DNA from: Leadbetterella sp964489955
GTDB lineage: Bacteria > Bacteroidota > Bacteroidia > Cytophagales > Spirosomataceae
Assembly (NCBI GenBank): GCA_964489955.1
Contig: CAZBAV010000013.1
Coordinates: 11,386-75,385, forward strand
DNA length: 64,000 nt
Reading direction: 5' to 3'
The translations under genes were made by a program, and so were the position numbers. This document shows, one piece after another, positions 1-8,713 of the stretch. The notes beneath the pieces are model-generated. The model had not been told where the DNA came from and made no database searches. It was given only the letters and a program-made list of their open reading frames with translations. Each line of letters opens with the position of its first letter. Within the stretch, counting starts at the first letter, position 1.

Positions 1-3000
1 CAGGCTTCCGACCCGGTGGTAGTAACTATAAACAACTGCACAGGCTTATCTGTAACTTCTCTACCTTGTAATCAGACTATACCTTTTACAAGCAATTATT
101 TTACAGGTTTGGAAAGCGAAGGTTATACTAAACAAGTGGGGACGGGAGCAGTATGTCTTTCATACCATTCAAATGCATCTAGTTTACTAATTAGTAACAC
201 CAGTACTTTTGGTCGATTAAGTCATGTAGCAGCCGTTTCCGTTGGTATAGGTCCTACACCAACCTGTCACGCAGGGTTTAAGGTAAAAGGGCCAGGAAGT
301 GGAAATATTTTCCACTCTGGGACCTTCGTCGGTTTTCTTGTTAAATCTTCTGAATTATTAAACATAGGAGGACGGTCAATTGTAATAAAAACCTTAAAGA
401 ATGACGCAGAAGTAGAATCTAAAATAGTTTCCAGTGGTGCAGATCTTTTAACTTTAGATCTTTTAGGAAGCCCTAGCAGCCATACTCTGGGCTTTGTAAC
501 TACACAGAGCTTTGATGAATTTGCCATTGAAGTTATAGCGGGGAGTTTGGAGGTTGCTTATGGTCTTGATATATACTACCCGGTTATTGGAAATTACTGT
601 GCGGGATCTGCTTTAAAGCCCAATTTATTAACACCCATGAACAATAACATTGCTTCTACCTATGTGGTGTCTGAACGTACCGGAATGCACGGAACCATCA
701 ATGCTGGCTCTAGCATGAAAAGTATTGACGCTATAGTGTCTCCATCCACTACTGACTCTGTAGATGTAAGTATTGTGGCTGGAGTTAATAACAGGATGAC
801 AATATCTGTGAAAGATGCTAAAAAATCTTACCCTGCAGGTACATTTGCCGGTTTCACTGTAAAAAGTTCCAGTTTACTTGGTATAGAACTTCTAAACAAT
901 ACAAAACTTCGCTTCTATCGTAATGGGCTAAAAGTAGACTCGGTAAATAACGGAGGACTACTGGAAGTTAACTCTTCCTTACTTGGCTCCTCTGGGAAGC
1001 GACTTATAGGATTAAAAAGTAAGGCCGAGTTTGACGAAGTTCAGCTAGAGGTAAGAAATTTAGCTGGCTTACTTACCAATTTACAAATCTTTAACCTTTC
1101 TTTACAACAGTATGAGCCCGGCACGTTGGATAGCTGTAACAACCTTACTCGTCTGACCAATCCTGGCCACCCGGTTATGGTAAATACCACTAACACCCAG
1201 ATAGATGGGGCATGTGTAGGTTGTTCTATTACTGATGTACATAATGTTCTTAATGAAAGCCCACACGAACATGCTAACATCACCGTAACAGCTGGTGTTG
1301 CAGCCAAAGCTTCCCTTTCGGTAAAGAACCAGATTGACAGTGAAGTCTACCCAGCTGGAAGTTTTGCCGGCTTTGAGATAGAAAATGATACCACTCTGTT
1401 GAACCTTGCTGTCTTAAATTCTTTGAAAATATCAACCTATAAAGATGGTTCCTTTGTAGAGGAAAAATCGGGTTCTACTCAGCTACTATCTTTAGACCTT
1501 CTGGGCACAGGTGTCGTAGCCGGAAGAAGGACAGTGGGTTTTGTTACTACTGGAGATTTTGATGAGATCGTGATTGAACACAATGGAGGACTGCTTGCGT
1601 TAGATTTATCAAGTAATTTAAAAGTATACAATGCTGTCGTACAGACATTCTGTACACCACCCACATTAGACTGTAATGTAGAGTACGTTTTAAATTCTAA
1701 AGATTTCCCTGCTATTGTAAACCACGAACGGACTGGCGTAAGCGGAGCAGCCTGTGTAACTAACACAGTTAGTAATACAAGTCATTTACTTGATGGAGAC
1801 GAAAATACGCATGCCACCATATCTGTACTTGCGGCAGTTGCCTGCGAACCTTCTGTATCCATCCAGAGTATTAACAGCCTTTACCCTGCCGGAAGTACTG
1901 CCGGTTTTATAATAACAAACGACGTAGCATTGGCAGAAGCGGATCTTTTAGGGGCTCTAACTATTACAACCTACAAAAATGGTGCTGTAAGAGAAACAGC
2001 TTCGGCAAGCAGTCTACTACACCTTAATGTATTAGGGCTTTTAGGTGGCCCCACTAAAGCCCGAGTCTTCATTAAAACCACAATGGACTACGACGAAGTA
2101 AGGTTACAAGTTGGCTCTTTGGCTTCTGTACTAAATATCGTGCATGTTTATGGTACGTTTGTAAACACAAGAGGCTCAAACGATATTAATATCTTGTCTT
2201 GTTGTGCAGCAGATGGACATACTCCTACATTAGTTTCACTCGAAGATGTGAACAGCTGTCCTGACGACTTTGCAAGTCTTACATCCAATATATCCAATAC
2301 CTGTCCGGTAGGAACAGAATTGCAATGGTACACTAGTGCTACACTTTTCAATGCATCTACACGTGTAATTAACCCCGACACTGTAACAACATCTGGAACA
2401 TACTATGCTGTTTGCTATGACAGTGTATTTCCCTGCTATAGTAATGTAAGTGAGGGAATTGAAATAGGTATTTCGGAATGTTGCCCGGTGATTTCTATCA
2501 ATCCAGCCACTAATGTACACCCAACTAGCTGTGGCCTGAACAATGGATCCATAACTATAGAAGGCTTGAGGATTAACCAAACCGGCTATACTTTAACTTA
2601 CCGAAAGGATGGAAGTACATTGGTGACTATGCCAGATCTTCCAGCAGACAGCCTGGGACACATAGTAATAAGTAATTTAAGTGCAGGAGTGTACACAGAC
2701 ATCAAGGTTTCACATCAGGAATGCGATAGTACAAATATACTTAGCACTACCTTAACTGAACAAACAAAACCAGCCGTGCCTACTAACCTGCAGACTAACC
2801 CAACCACAGTTTGTGCAAATATAGAATTTACCCTGAGCGGGACATGTACAGCAGGCTCTACTATTAACTGGTTTACTGACCTAGACCTAACTACTCCAGT
2901 AGGAACAGGTCCACTAACATTAACAAATAGCACTCCTTTTTACGCTGCGTGTATTACCGGTACGTGTGTTAGTGACCCTGTTAGACTAGATGTAGTGGTT

Positions 3001-3972
3001 ACTCCAATCCCTACACCTCCAACTTTCCTAACCCTGTCTAGTCCAACTATTTGTGCCGGACAATCAAGTGTACTATCAGCTACTTGTGCATCTGGAAGCG
3101 TGGTTTGGTATAATAATATAGCCATGACAACCCCAATTAATGCAGAGGTATCCCCCCCTGCAGGTACACACACCTATTATGCAAGATGCGAAAACGGGAC
3201 TTGTAAAAGTACGCATGAATTTATAGAACTGACGGTTAACCCTTCGTATCCAGCCCCAACATTACAAGCAACTCAATTAACCATTAAGTCAGACGAGACT
3301 TCTACTCTCTCAGGCTCGTGTACTTCTGGTACTTTAATATGGTCTAATACAGAAGTGATGGATGCTATATTTACAGACACTATAGTAAGCCCAGATGTTA
3401 CAACCACCTATTATGCAGCTTGTGGACCACTCCCTTGTGCGGCAGTAGATTCTATAACTATAACTGTAGAAGAAGACATCTTTGACCTTGCATTAAGACT
3501 CCAGCGAGCACCGGGTACACCAGCATTAGTAAAACATAATGATAATGTACAGGTAAATGTGCTCGTGATGAACAAAGGAAACATTAATGCTACGGATGTA
3601 GGAGTAGTTGTATACGTTCCGCTGCACCTTACAGTAGCAGACCCGAACTGGGATGTAATAGGACAAAAAGCATACCTGATAAACAAAATTCCTTCAATTG
3701 CAGGAGGCGATACTACCACAGTTAGTATTAATCTAACCGTAGATTCAACTGCTATTAACGCAATAGTGGTGGCGGCTGAAATTAGCGAAGCCGAAGGCGG
3801 AGTAGACATAAACTCTACTCCAGACGATGACCCGACAAATGACACCTTTCCTAATCCTCCAGTGGCTGGGGGGAATCTGAATGGCACCAAGGAGAATGAC
3901 TATGACGAGGTAACACTAACTGTATGCCAAACGGGAACATGTATTACTGCTAAATACAAAAGGATTAAGTAA
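1..3972 (+). CDS. Giant secreted repeat / Ig-like surface protein (5' partial)
   Basis: The reading frame is open from base 1, so the true start lies upstream and at least 1,323 residues are visible. Four tandem units begin with a G-[TS]-x-[AV]-G-F motif at bases 319, 838, 1357 and 1891 (spacing 519, 519 and 534 bp). Each ends in an F/Y-D-E-[FVI] motif followed by a Cys-containing linker. After about base 2200 come Cys-rich Ig-like modules of the Ig_7 kind (pairs such as GTCxxGxxxxW and TYYAxC), and near base 3480 a DUF11/CARDB-like domain. The protein is rich in Thr, Ser, Asn and Cys and has no membrane segment, as expected for a secreted adhesin or sheath protein. It stops with a short basic tail holding two Cys. 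I do not recognise a canonical type IX sorting domain. Function is inferred from architecture only. Confidence 0.75.
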   Translation, partial: QASDPVVVTINNCTGLSVTSLPCNQTIPFTSNYFTGLESEGYTKQVGTGAVCLSYHSNASSLLISNTSTFGRLSHVAAVSVGIGPTPTCHAGFKVKGPGSGNIFHSGTFVGFLVKSSELLNIGGRSIVIKTLKNDAEVESKIVSSGADLLTLDLLGSPSSHTLGFVTTQSFDEFAIEVIAGSLEVAYGLDIYYPVIGNYCAGSALKPNLLTPMNNNIASTYVVSERTGMHGTINAGSSMKSIDAIVSPSTTDSVDVSIVAGVNNRMTISVKDAKKSYPAGTFAGFTVKSSSLLGIELLNNTKLRFYRNGLKVDSVNNGGLLEVNSSLLGSSGKRLIGLKSKAEFDEVQLEVRNLAGLLTNLQIFNLSLQQYEPGTLDSCNNLTRLTNPGHPVMVNTTNTQIDGACVGCSITDVHNVLNESPHEHANITVTAGVAAKASLSVKNQIDSEVYPAGSFAGFEIENDTTLLNLAVLNSLKISTYKDGSFVEEKSGSTQLLSLDLLGTGVVAGRRTVGFVTTGDFDEIVIEHNGGLLALDLSSNLKVYNAVVQTFCTPPTLDCNVEYVLNSKDFPAIVNHERTGVSGAACVTNTVSNTSHLLDGDENTHATISVLAAVACEPSVSIQSINSLYPAGSTAGFIITNDVALAEADLLGALTITTYKNGAVRETASASSLLHLNVLGLLGGPTKARVFIKTTMDYDEVRLQVGSLASVLNIVHVYGTFVNTRGSNDINILSCCAADGHTPTLVSLEDVNSCPDDFASLTSNISNTCPVGTELQWYTSATLFNASTRVINPDTVTTSGTYYAVCYDSVFPCYSNVSEGIEIGISECCPVISINPATNVHPTSCGLNNGSITIEGLRINQTGYTLTYRKDGSTLVTMPDLPADSLGHIVISNLSAGVYTDIKVSHQECDSTNILSTTLTEQTKPAVPTNLQTNPTTVCANIEFTLSGTCTAGSTINWFTDLDLTTPVGTGPLTLTNSTPFYAACITGTCVSDPVRLDVVVTPIPTPPTFLTLSSPTICAGQSSVLSATCASGSVVWYNNIAMTTPINAEVSPPAGTHTYYARCENGTCKSTHEFIELTVNPSYPAPTLQATQLTIKSDETSTLSGSCTSGTLIWSNTEVMDAIFTDTIVSPDVTTTYYAACGPLPCAAVDSITITVEEDIFDLALRLQRAPGTPALVKHNDNVQVNVLVMNKGNINATDVGVVVYVPLHLTVADPNWDVIGQKAYLINKIPSIAGGDTTTVSINLTVDSTAINAIVVAAEISEAEGGVDINSTPDDDPTNDTFPNPPVAGGNLNGTKENDYDEVTLTVCQTGTCITAKYKRIK

Positions 3973-3987
3973 AGTCCCGGTAACCAA

Positions 3988-4025
3988 AATAAAGAGGCTG
4001 TCCTAGGGTAGCCTCTTTATTTTTT
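3988..4025 (+). terminator. Rho-independent terminator of the surface-protein gene
   Basis: A 12-bp perfect stem (3988-3999 with 4010-4021, arms AATAAAGAGGCT and AGCCTCTTTATT) is followed by a T run. It begins 16 bp after the stop codon of the giant surface protein. Confidence 0.9.
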
Positions 4026-4360
4026 GAGCAATCTCTCAACAATAAAAACTATCCCTTACCCTAACCCCAATTGGGACATTAAAGCTCTCCACGAAACAAA
4101 ATGACTCAAAACATAAACTAAATACAGAACATACTATAATTGTTTTCGAGACATTATAGTTTATATACCATAATACTTGATTCGGATAATGCATAATTTC
4201 GTTTAAACCTTACTTATCGCCAACCTATATCTTAAGTAAGTTTGAATTTAACCCCAATGAGGTAAATTATTTATGATACTAAACCATACAGAAATTGACC
4301 TTAAGAGTAAACATTCTTATCTTAAGGTGTTCAAATAGCACTCACTTCCCCTAAAACGAC
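4026..4360. other. Gene-free stretch with three inverted repeats
   Basis: No plausible gene is seen here. It contains three hairpin-forming inverted repeats: 4133-4140 with 4153-4160, 4209-4215 with 4234-4240, and 4298-4306 with 4320-4328. Loops are 12 to 18 nt and none is followed by a T run on the plus strand. Confidence 0.6.
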
Positions 4361-4387
4361 AGAGAGTCCGGAAACTCCGGACTCTCT
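4361..4387 (-). terminator. Terminator of the stomatin-nfeD operon
   Basis: A perfect 12-bp stem (4361-4372 with 4376-4387, arm AGAGAGTCCGGA) has a 3-nt loop. It lies about 30 bp beyond the nfeD stop. The following U run on the minus strand is short (GTCGTTTT), so it is a moderate terminator or an RNA 3'-end stabiliser. Confidence 0.7.
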
Positions 4388-4416
4388 GGTTCTATAAAAC
4401 TACCATTTAAAACACC

Positions 4417-4848
4417 TTATGCTGGGTCTACAATCAGCTTAATTCCATCTATCTTTTTTATCCTTACTCTGGCGTCCTTCTCTATACTATGGTCCGCATC
4501 CGTATATGCTATCCAGTCTGCACCACGATAAAAAACCTTCCCTTCCCCATGTGCAGGTATAGAATGCGACACCTTGGCAAAATCATCTACTATTTCCTTA
4601 AACTCTTTGGTATTCTTGTTGAATACCTCCAAAAGTTTCCTACGGAAAATCAGCAAACTTCCCATGGACGCCACACCGAAAATTAATAGTTGAGCCGTAA
4701 GATCATCTGCTAAGCCCATGTATATAAATAAAGCCGTTACCAGTGCCCCTATTCCAAAAAATATAGAGTAAAAAGATACAGAGAGTATTTCGGCCACCAG
4801 GAGTAATACTCCTATCACTATCCACAATGTTATTGGTTCCATATTCAA
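4417..4848 (-). CDS. NfeD-family short membrane protein
   Basis: This 143-residue protein has about three membrane segments in its first 70 residues, then a soluble C-terminal part (about 90-143) with the Gly-rich beta pattern of the NfeD OB-fold. It is the short NfeD form without the ClpP-like protease domain. NfeD proteins are typically paired with SPFH/stomatin proteins in membrane quality control. Here the gene starts only 2 bp after the stomatin stop, so the two are surely co-transcribed and probably act together at the inner membrane. ATG codons at residues 1 and 3 are both possible starts. Family call is firm, physiological role inferred. Confidence 0.85.
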   Translation of the reverse strand: MNMEPITLWIVIGVLLLVAEILSVSFYSIFFGIGALVTALFIYMGLADDLTAQLLIFGVASMGSLLIFRRKLLEVFNKNTKEFKEIVDDFAKVSHSIPAHGEGKVFYRGADWIAYTDADHSIEKDARVRIKKIDGIKLIVDPA

Positions 4849-4850
4849 TT

Positions 4851-5759
4851 TTATTTTTTAGTTTCTTTAATCACATTCATTGCCGTGGCTATTACACCAG
4901 ACATATCAGCGAGGTTAGACGGTATAATCATCGTATTATTAGTCTTGGCGAGTTTACCAAACTGCTCAATATAGTCTCCCGCAACTTTCAATTGTACTGC
5001 TTCTTGACCTCCTTTAGCCTGAATGGCTTCAGCAACCAATCTGATAGACTCTGCCGTTGCCTCCGCTACTGACCTGATGGCCGAAGCCTCACCTTCCGCT
5101 TGGTTTATTTGCTGTAATTTCTGAGCTTCAGATTCGAGTACTAAACGAGCTTTCTCTCCTTCTGCCACGTTTATAGCAAACTGTTTTTTACCTTCCGACT
5201 CCAAAATCACAGAACGTCTTTCGCGTTCAGCTTGCATCTGCTTCTCCATGGCTTGTAGTACGTTAGTAGGAGGAGTGATATTTTTGATTTCGTATCTAAG
5301 TACTTTTACACCCCAACCAATGGCAGCCTCATCAATAGCTGCTACTACAGCCTGGTTTATTACCATACGCTCTACAAAGGTCTTATCTAACTCTATCTTA
5401 CCAATCTCTGACCTCATTGTAGTTTGAGCTAATTGGGTTACCGCAAAAACGTAGTCATTTATACCATACGATGCTTGTTTCGGGTCTATAACCTGTAAAA
5501 ATATAACTCCATCTACTCTTACTTGCACGTTATCCTTAGTGATACATATCTGTTCCTGGATATCGTATGCTTTTTCTTTTAAGCTGTGCTTATACGCCAC
5601 ACGGTCGAAAAACGGAACAAGAAAATTAATACCAGGTTCCATTACTCCATTATACTTCCCTAGGCGTTCTGCCACGTAGGCACTTTGCTGTGGCACTACT
5701 TTTACGCCCATCATAATGATTACTAATACTAAGAAAACGATTGCTACAGTTGCTATCAT
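4851..5759 (-). CDS. qmcA: SPFH/Band 7 stomatin-like protein (QmcA/paraslipin type)
   Basis: This 302-residue protein has one N-terminal membrane anchor (about residues 2-20) and a Band 7 domain (about 25-200) containing the family signature region around GINFLVPFFDRV. A long Glu/Ala/Lys-rich helical segment (about 165-250) should form a coiled coil. Length and layout fit QmcA/paraslipin proteins, which form oligomeric membrane microdomain scaffolds. It is the first gene of a two-gene operon with nfeD and diverges from aroA. The gene symbol is by family resemblance. Confidence 0.88.
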   Translation of the reverse strand: MIATVAIVFLVLVIIMMGVKVVPQQSAYVAERLGKYNGVMEPGINFLVPFFDRVAYKHSLKEKAYDIQEQICITKDNVQVRVDGVIFLQVIDPKQASYGINDYVFAVTQLAQTTMRSEIGKIELDKTFVERMVINQAVVAAIDEAAIGWGVKVLRYEIKNITPPTNVLQAMEKQMQAERERRSVILESEGKKQFAINVAEGEKARLVLESEAQKLQQINQAEGEASAIRSVAEATAESIRLVAEAIQAKGGQEAVQLKVAGDYIEQFGKLAKTNNTMIIPSNLADMSGVIATAMNVIKETKK

Positions 5760-5799
5760 ATTTATGGTTATGTTTAAGTGTTACTGAATGATTACTTAA

Positions 5800-5828
5800 C
5801 AAAAATATAGTATAAATAAGATTCTACA
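5800..5828 (-). promoter_or_regulatory. Bacteroidota-type promoter of the stomatin-nfeD operon
   Basis: On the minus strand a TATTTTTG box (5800-5807) matches the TAnnTTTG -7 consensus, and a TTG (5826-5828) lies 18 nt upstream of it. The box is 41 nt from the ATG. Confidence 0.6.
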
Positions 5829-5922
5829 AGACTTTTCTGATAAGCTACCTACTTTAGCTTAAGATTGGCAAAGTTTACTGACAAACGGTAAGAACAAACT
5901 ATCCCCAGAACTGCATTTTACT

Positions 5923-5930
5923 TATATTTG
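5923..5930 (+). promoter_or_regulatory. -7 promoter box of aroA
   Basis: TATATTTG matches TAnnTTTG and lies 16 nt before the GTG start of aroA. No clear -33 element is seen. Confidence 0.55.
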
Positions 5931-5946
5931 CAAAAAACAAGGATTA

Positions 5947-7158
5947 GTGAAGTCATTTTACCTCAAAAAACAGTCTGGAAGTATCTCAGAGAAGATAGCA
6001 TTAGCCTCTTCTAAAAGCGAAAGTAACCGTGCATTAATTATTAATGCCCTTACAGATTTTAAAGGAGAACTCCAGAATCTTTCTACTGCCCGCGATACCC
6101 AAACTATGATACGCCTTCTGGAATCTGCAGATAGCCAAGCCGATGTATTGGATGCAGGCACTACCATGAGGTTTCTTACCGCCTACTTCACGGTTAGTAA
6201 CAAAAAAAGGATAATGACAGGAACTCCACGCATGTGCGAGCGGCCAATCGGTATTTTGTTTGATGCCCTGCGTACTTTAGGAGCAGATATTAATTATTTA
6301 GGTAAAGAGGGTTATCCTCCACTAGAGCTAAAGGGATTGCCTAAACAAAATACAAACATTATAAAAATAAGGGGCGACGTAAGCAGCCAGTATATTTCTG
6401 CACTTTTAATGATAGCCCCAAAACTTGAAAATGGTTTAACGATAGAACTTGAAGGCGAAATAGGCTCTATACCCTATATAACCATGACAATCCGCCAGAT
6501 GGAAGCATTTGGAGTAGAAGTAAATGCGGACTGGGTCGCCAAAACGTTACGTGTAAAACCACAAGATTATACACCTGTTAAGTACAAAATAGAATCTGAT
6601 TGGTCTGGAGCTTCTTATTGGTATTCAGTAGTGGCCTTGGCAAATGACCCAGATACCGAAATCGAACTACTGGGCCTTAAAGAAAACTCTTTGCAAGGTG
6701 ATAGTGCAATTGTGGAAATCATGAGTCAACTAGGTGTAAAAAGTACTTATACCGAGAATGGCGTATTATTAACCAAAATCCCGACAAGCAACAGATTGGC
6801 ATATGATTTTGCCAACTGCCCAGACCTGGTACAAACTGTAGCTGTGGTACTTTCTGCCCTTAAAATAGAAGGCGAACTCACAGGAATAGAAAGCCTTAAA
6901 ATTAAAGAAACGGATAGAGTTCTGGCTTTACAAAACGAATTAAGAAAACTGGGGACAGACTTTCTGGAAATAGAAAAAAATCATACGTATCACATTACCA
7001 ACTTCAAAGGTTTTTCAGGCGTACCAACAATAGACACCTACGATGATCACCGTATGGCTATGGCTTTTGCTCCTTTGGCGTTAGAAGAGCCTGATGTAGT
7101 AGCCAAGTCTTACCCTAGCTATTGGGAAGATTTGGGCAAAATTGTGGAAATTAGATAA
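5947..7158 (+). CDS. aroA: 3-phosphoshikimate 1-carboxyvinyltransferase (EPSP synthase)
   Basis: The enzyme transfers the enolpyruvyl group of PEP to shikimate-3-phosphate in the chorismate pathway. At 403 residues it is slightly short, as is usual for Bacteroidota. The N-terminal substrate motif is K23-S24-E-S-N-R28, the counterpart of E. coli K22/S23/R27. DAGTTMRF replaces the more common NAGTATRP loop. The late motifs KIKETDR and DDHRMAMAF are present. The GTG start is supported by a promoter box only 16 nt upstream. It stands alone, diverging from the stomatin operon. Confidence 0.93.
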   Translation: MKSFYLKKQSGSISEKIALASSKSESNRALIINALTDFKGELQNLSTARDTQTMIRLLESADSQADVLDAGTTMRFLTAYFTVSNKKRIMTGTPRMCERPIGILFDALRTLGADINYLGKEGYPPLELKGLPKQNTNIIKIRGDVSSQYISALLMIAPKLENGLTIELEGEIGSIPYITMTIRQMEAFGVEVNADWVAKTLRVKPQDYTPVKYKIESDWSGASYWYSVVALANDPDTEIELLGLKENSLQGDSAIVEIMSQLGVKSTYTENGVLLTKIPTSNRLAYDFANCPDLVQTVAVVLSALKIEGELTGIESLKIKETDRVLALQNELRKLGTDFLEIEKNHTYHITNFKGFSGVPTIDTYDDHRMAMAFAPLALEEPDVVAKSYPSYWEDLGKIVEIR

Positions 7159-7266
7159 AAAAACAAGGTTTTTGTGACACCATTTCCTGTGTTGAGTCTA
7201 AACTATACACTTAAAGCCAAAAGTGGTATGGGATTTGGATAATATCCAATACAGAAGTAATTGACT

Positions 7267-7761
7267 ATGAAACTTATTGTTATCTTATTCATTAGTGTTA
7301 ATGCTTTTTCCTTCGCAAAGGATTCCCTGAGTAACTTCAATTACACTATTGAGATCCCCAAAGGTTGGACTACACAAGAGGGTTGCACAGAAAAATATTG
7401 TACCTTTCTAGCTCCAATCGACACTCTAAATGGGAACGACTCCTACTTAGAAAACATAAATATTACGGTTAATGACCTACCTAGTTCCAAATATCCAATA
7501 GAAAAATATACTGAATTCTCTATTAAATACTTACCTTCCGTGGTTAGCCAGTTTGAGTTACTAGAAAAACACCAACTCACCTCCTACTCTTCCCGAGTTA
7601 CGTATAAGGGCCGGAAAAGCAAATTTAACCAAACTTGGAGGCAATACTATATAATAAAAGATAGTAAAGTCTACATAGTCACCTTTGCGGCAGAAACCTC
7701 TAAGTTTGAGCACTACATTGCTTTTGTACAGCAAAGCTTAGATTCTTTTAGGGTTAAGTAG
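7267..7761 (+). CDS. Small exported protein, PsbP/DUF1795-like (uncertain)
   Basis: The protein has about 164 residues and a signal peptide (MKLIVILFISVNAFSFA). The mature part begins with a pattern like the PsbP-like/DUF1795 fold (a beta strand, then IPKGW, later a Trp-rich centre and a C-terminal helix ending FVQQSLDSFR). That resemblance is suggestive only. I chose the ATG at 7267, not the in-frame TTG at 7261, because it gives a standard signal peptide. Nothing in the neighbourhood points to a function. Confidence 0.7.
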   Translation: MKLIVILFISVNAFSFAKDSLSNFNYTIEIPKGWTTQEGCTEKYCTFLAPIDTLNGNDSYLENINITVNDLPSSKYPIEKYTEFSIKYLPSVVSQFELLEKHQLTSYSSRVTYKGRKSKFNQTWRQYYIIKDSKVYIVTFAAETSKFEHYIAFVQQSLDSFRVK

Positions 7762-7823
7762 GGTAATTCTTACCTAAACCTCTAAATATTTTATGCTTTA
7801 GTAGCAAATCGAAACTAAAAAGA

Positions 7824-7849
7824 CAAAAAAAAGCCTACCGAGGTAGGCT
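7824..7849 (-). terminator. Terminator of the DUF3667 pair
   Basis: The stem AGCCTAC/GTAGGCT has a CGAG tetraloop and, on the minus strand, is followed by a run of seven or more U. It lies about 45 bp beyond the stop of the second DUF3667 gene. Confidence 0.85.
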
Positions 7850-7894
7850 GAAAAGATATAGATGTTAAGTCTTAGTAAATGAGCTAATATGGAT

Positions 7895-8686
7895 TTAAAG
7901 AGCCAAAGCTTCTTTACCAAAAACCACTCCGATTAATACCCCAACTATCATAGAAAAAACCATCAATAGAATAAACCCTAAAATAAGCATGCCAAAAATA
8001 GCCAGTATTCTTAAAAGAATACCCTTCAGTGTTTTTTCACTATAAAAGCCCTTGTAAAACCACGCCAGTAAAACAAAGGTAAAAAGGAAAGAAGCACTTG
8101 TTACCTGCATATACAGCTGAGGGTTCCCCAAACAGAAATACAAGATGGGATAAAAAATAAAGATCGTACATAAGGTATTAAATGAGTAAAAATAAGCATT
8201 CATAACTATATGCTCCCAGTAGTTTTGTCCCCATTTTCTAAAAGCAATCTTTGTAAGCAAAGCAAAAAAAGGAATCATAGCCAGGGTCACAAAGCTCATA
8301 TAGTTTGTCATAGTCTTATGAACCTTAGTTTGTATTCTTGCTACGTCGGGGCTCATGTCTTGATAAAGCGTAGACATCATTTCCGTTAAATTAAGAAACT
8401 TAAGACTAATAGCCGTTGATAACCCGCCCAACACAAAAACCAGCAAAATAGGCTTATAGTGGTTCACCCGGCTACCCTCCACAAAACTCCTCGCCATTTT
8501 TCCAGGATTTTTCAAAAGCATTTTTATGGTATGAAAGAACCCCTTATTAGTGTGGAGAAGTGTATATTGGATTTCGTCTTTTAAATAGTTCTTATCAATT
8601 CTAGAGTATTTCTTTTGTCCACACGAACCACAGAACTTGTCTGTAATTATGGTATTACAGTTCTTACAATTTTCTACCTCGGTCAT
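7895..8686 (-). CDS. DUF3667 membrane protein with zinc ribbon (paralogue 2)
   Basis: This 263-residue protein starts with a zinc-ribbon-like CxxC pair (C7, C10 and C19, C22). A conserved segment around NPGKMARSFVEG follows, then about five hydrophobic helices. The pattern is that of DUF3667 proteins, which are common in Bacteroidota and have no established function. It lies 27 bp after a paralogue with Cys at identical positions and the same helix plan, so the pair arose by tandem duplication. They are probably co-transcribed and share the terminator at 7824-7849. Confidence 0.8.
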   Translation of the reverse strand: MTEVENCKNCNTIITDKFCGSCGQKKYSRIDKNYLKDEIQYTLLHTNKGFFHTIKMLLKNPGKMARSFVEGSRVNHYKPILLVFVLGGLSTAISLKFLNLTEMMSTLYQDMSPDVARIQTKVHKTMTNYMSFVTLAMIPFFALLTKIAFRKWGQNYWEHIVMNAYFYSFNTLCTIFIFYPILYFCLGNPQLYMQVTSASFLFTFVLLAWFYKGFYSEKTLKGILLRILAIFGMLILGFILLMVFSMIVGVLIGVVFGKEALAL

Positions 8687-8713
8687 TGCTATAGGGTTAA
8701 AAATATAAATTAA

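Noticed and set aside
2236..2580. Minus-strand open frame within the surface-protein gene
   Set aside because: It lies wholly inside a longer coding region on the other strand, has no family features and is a shadow frame.
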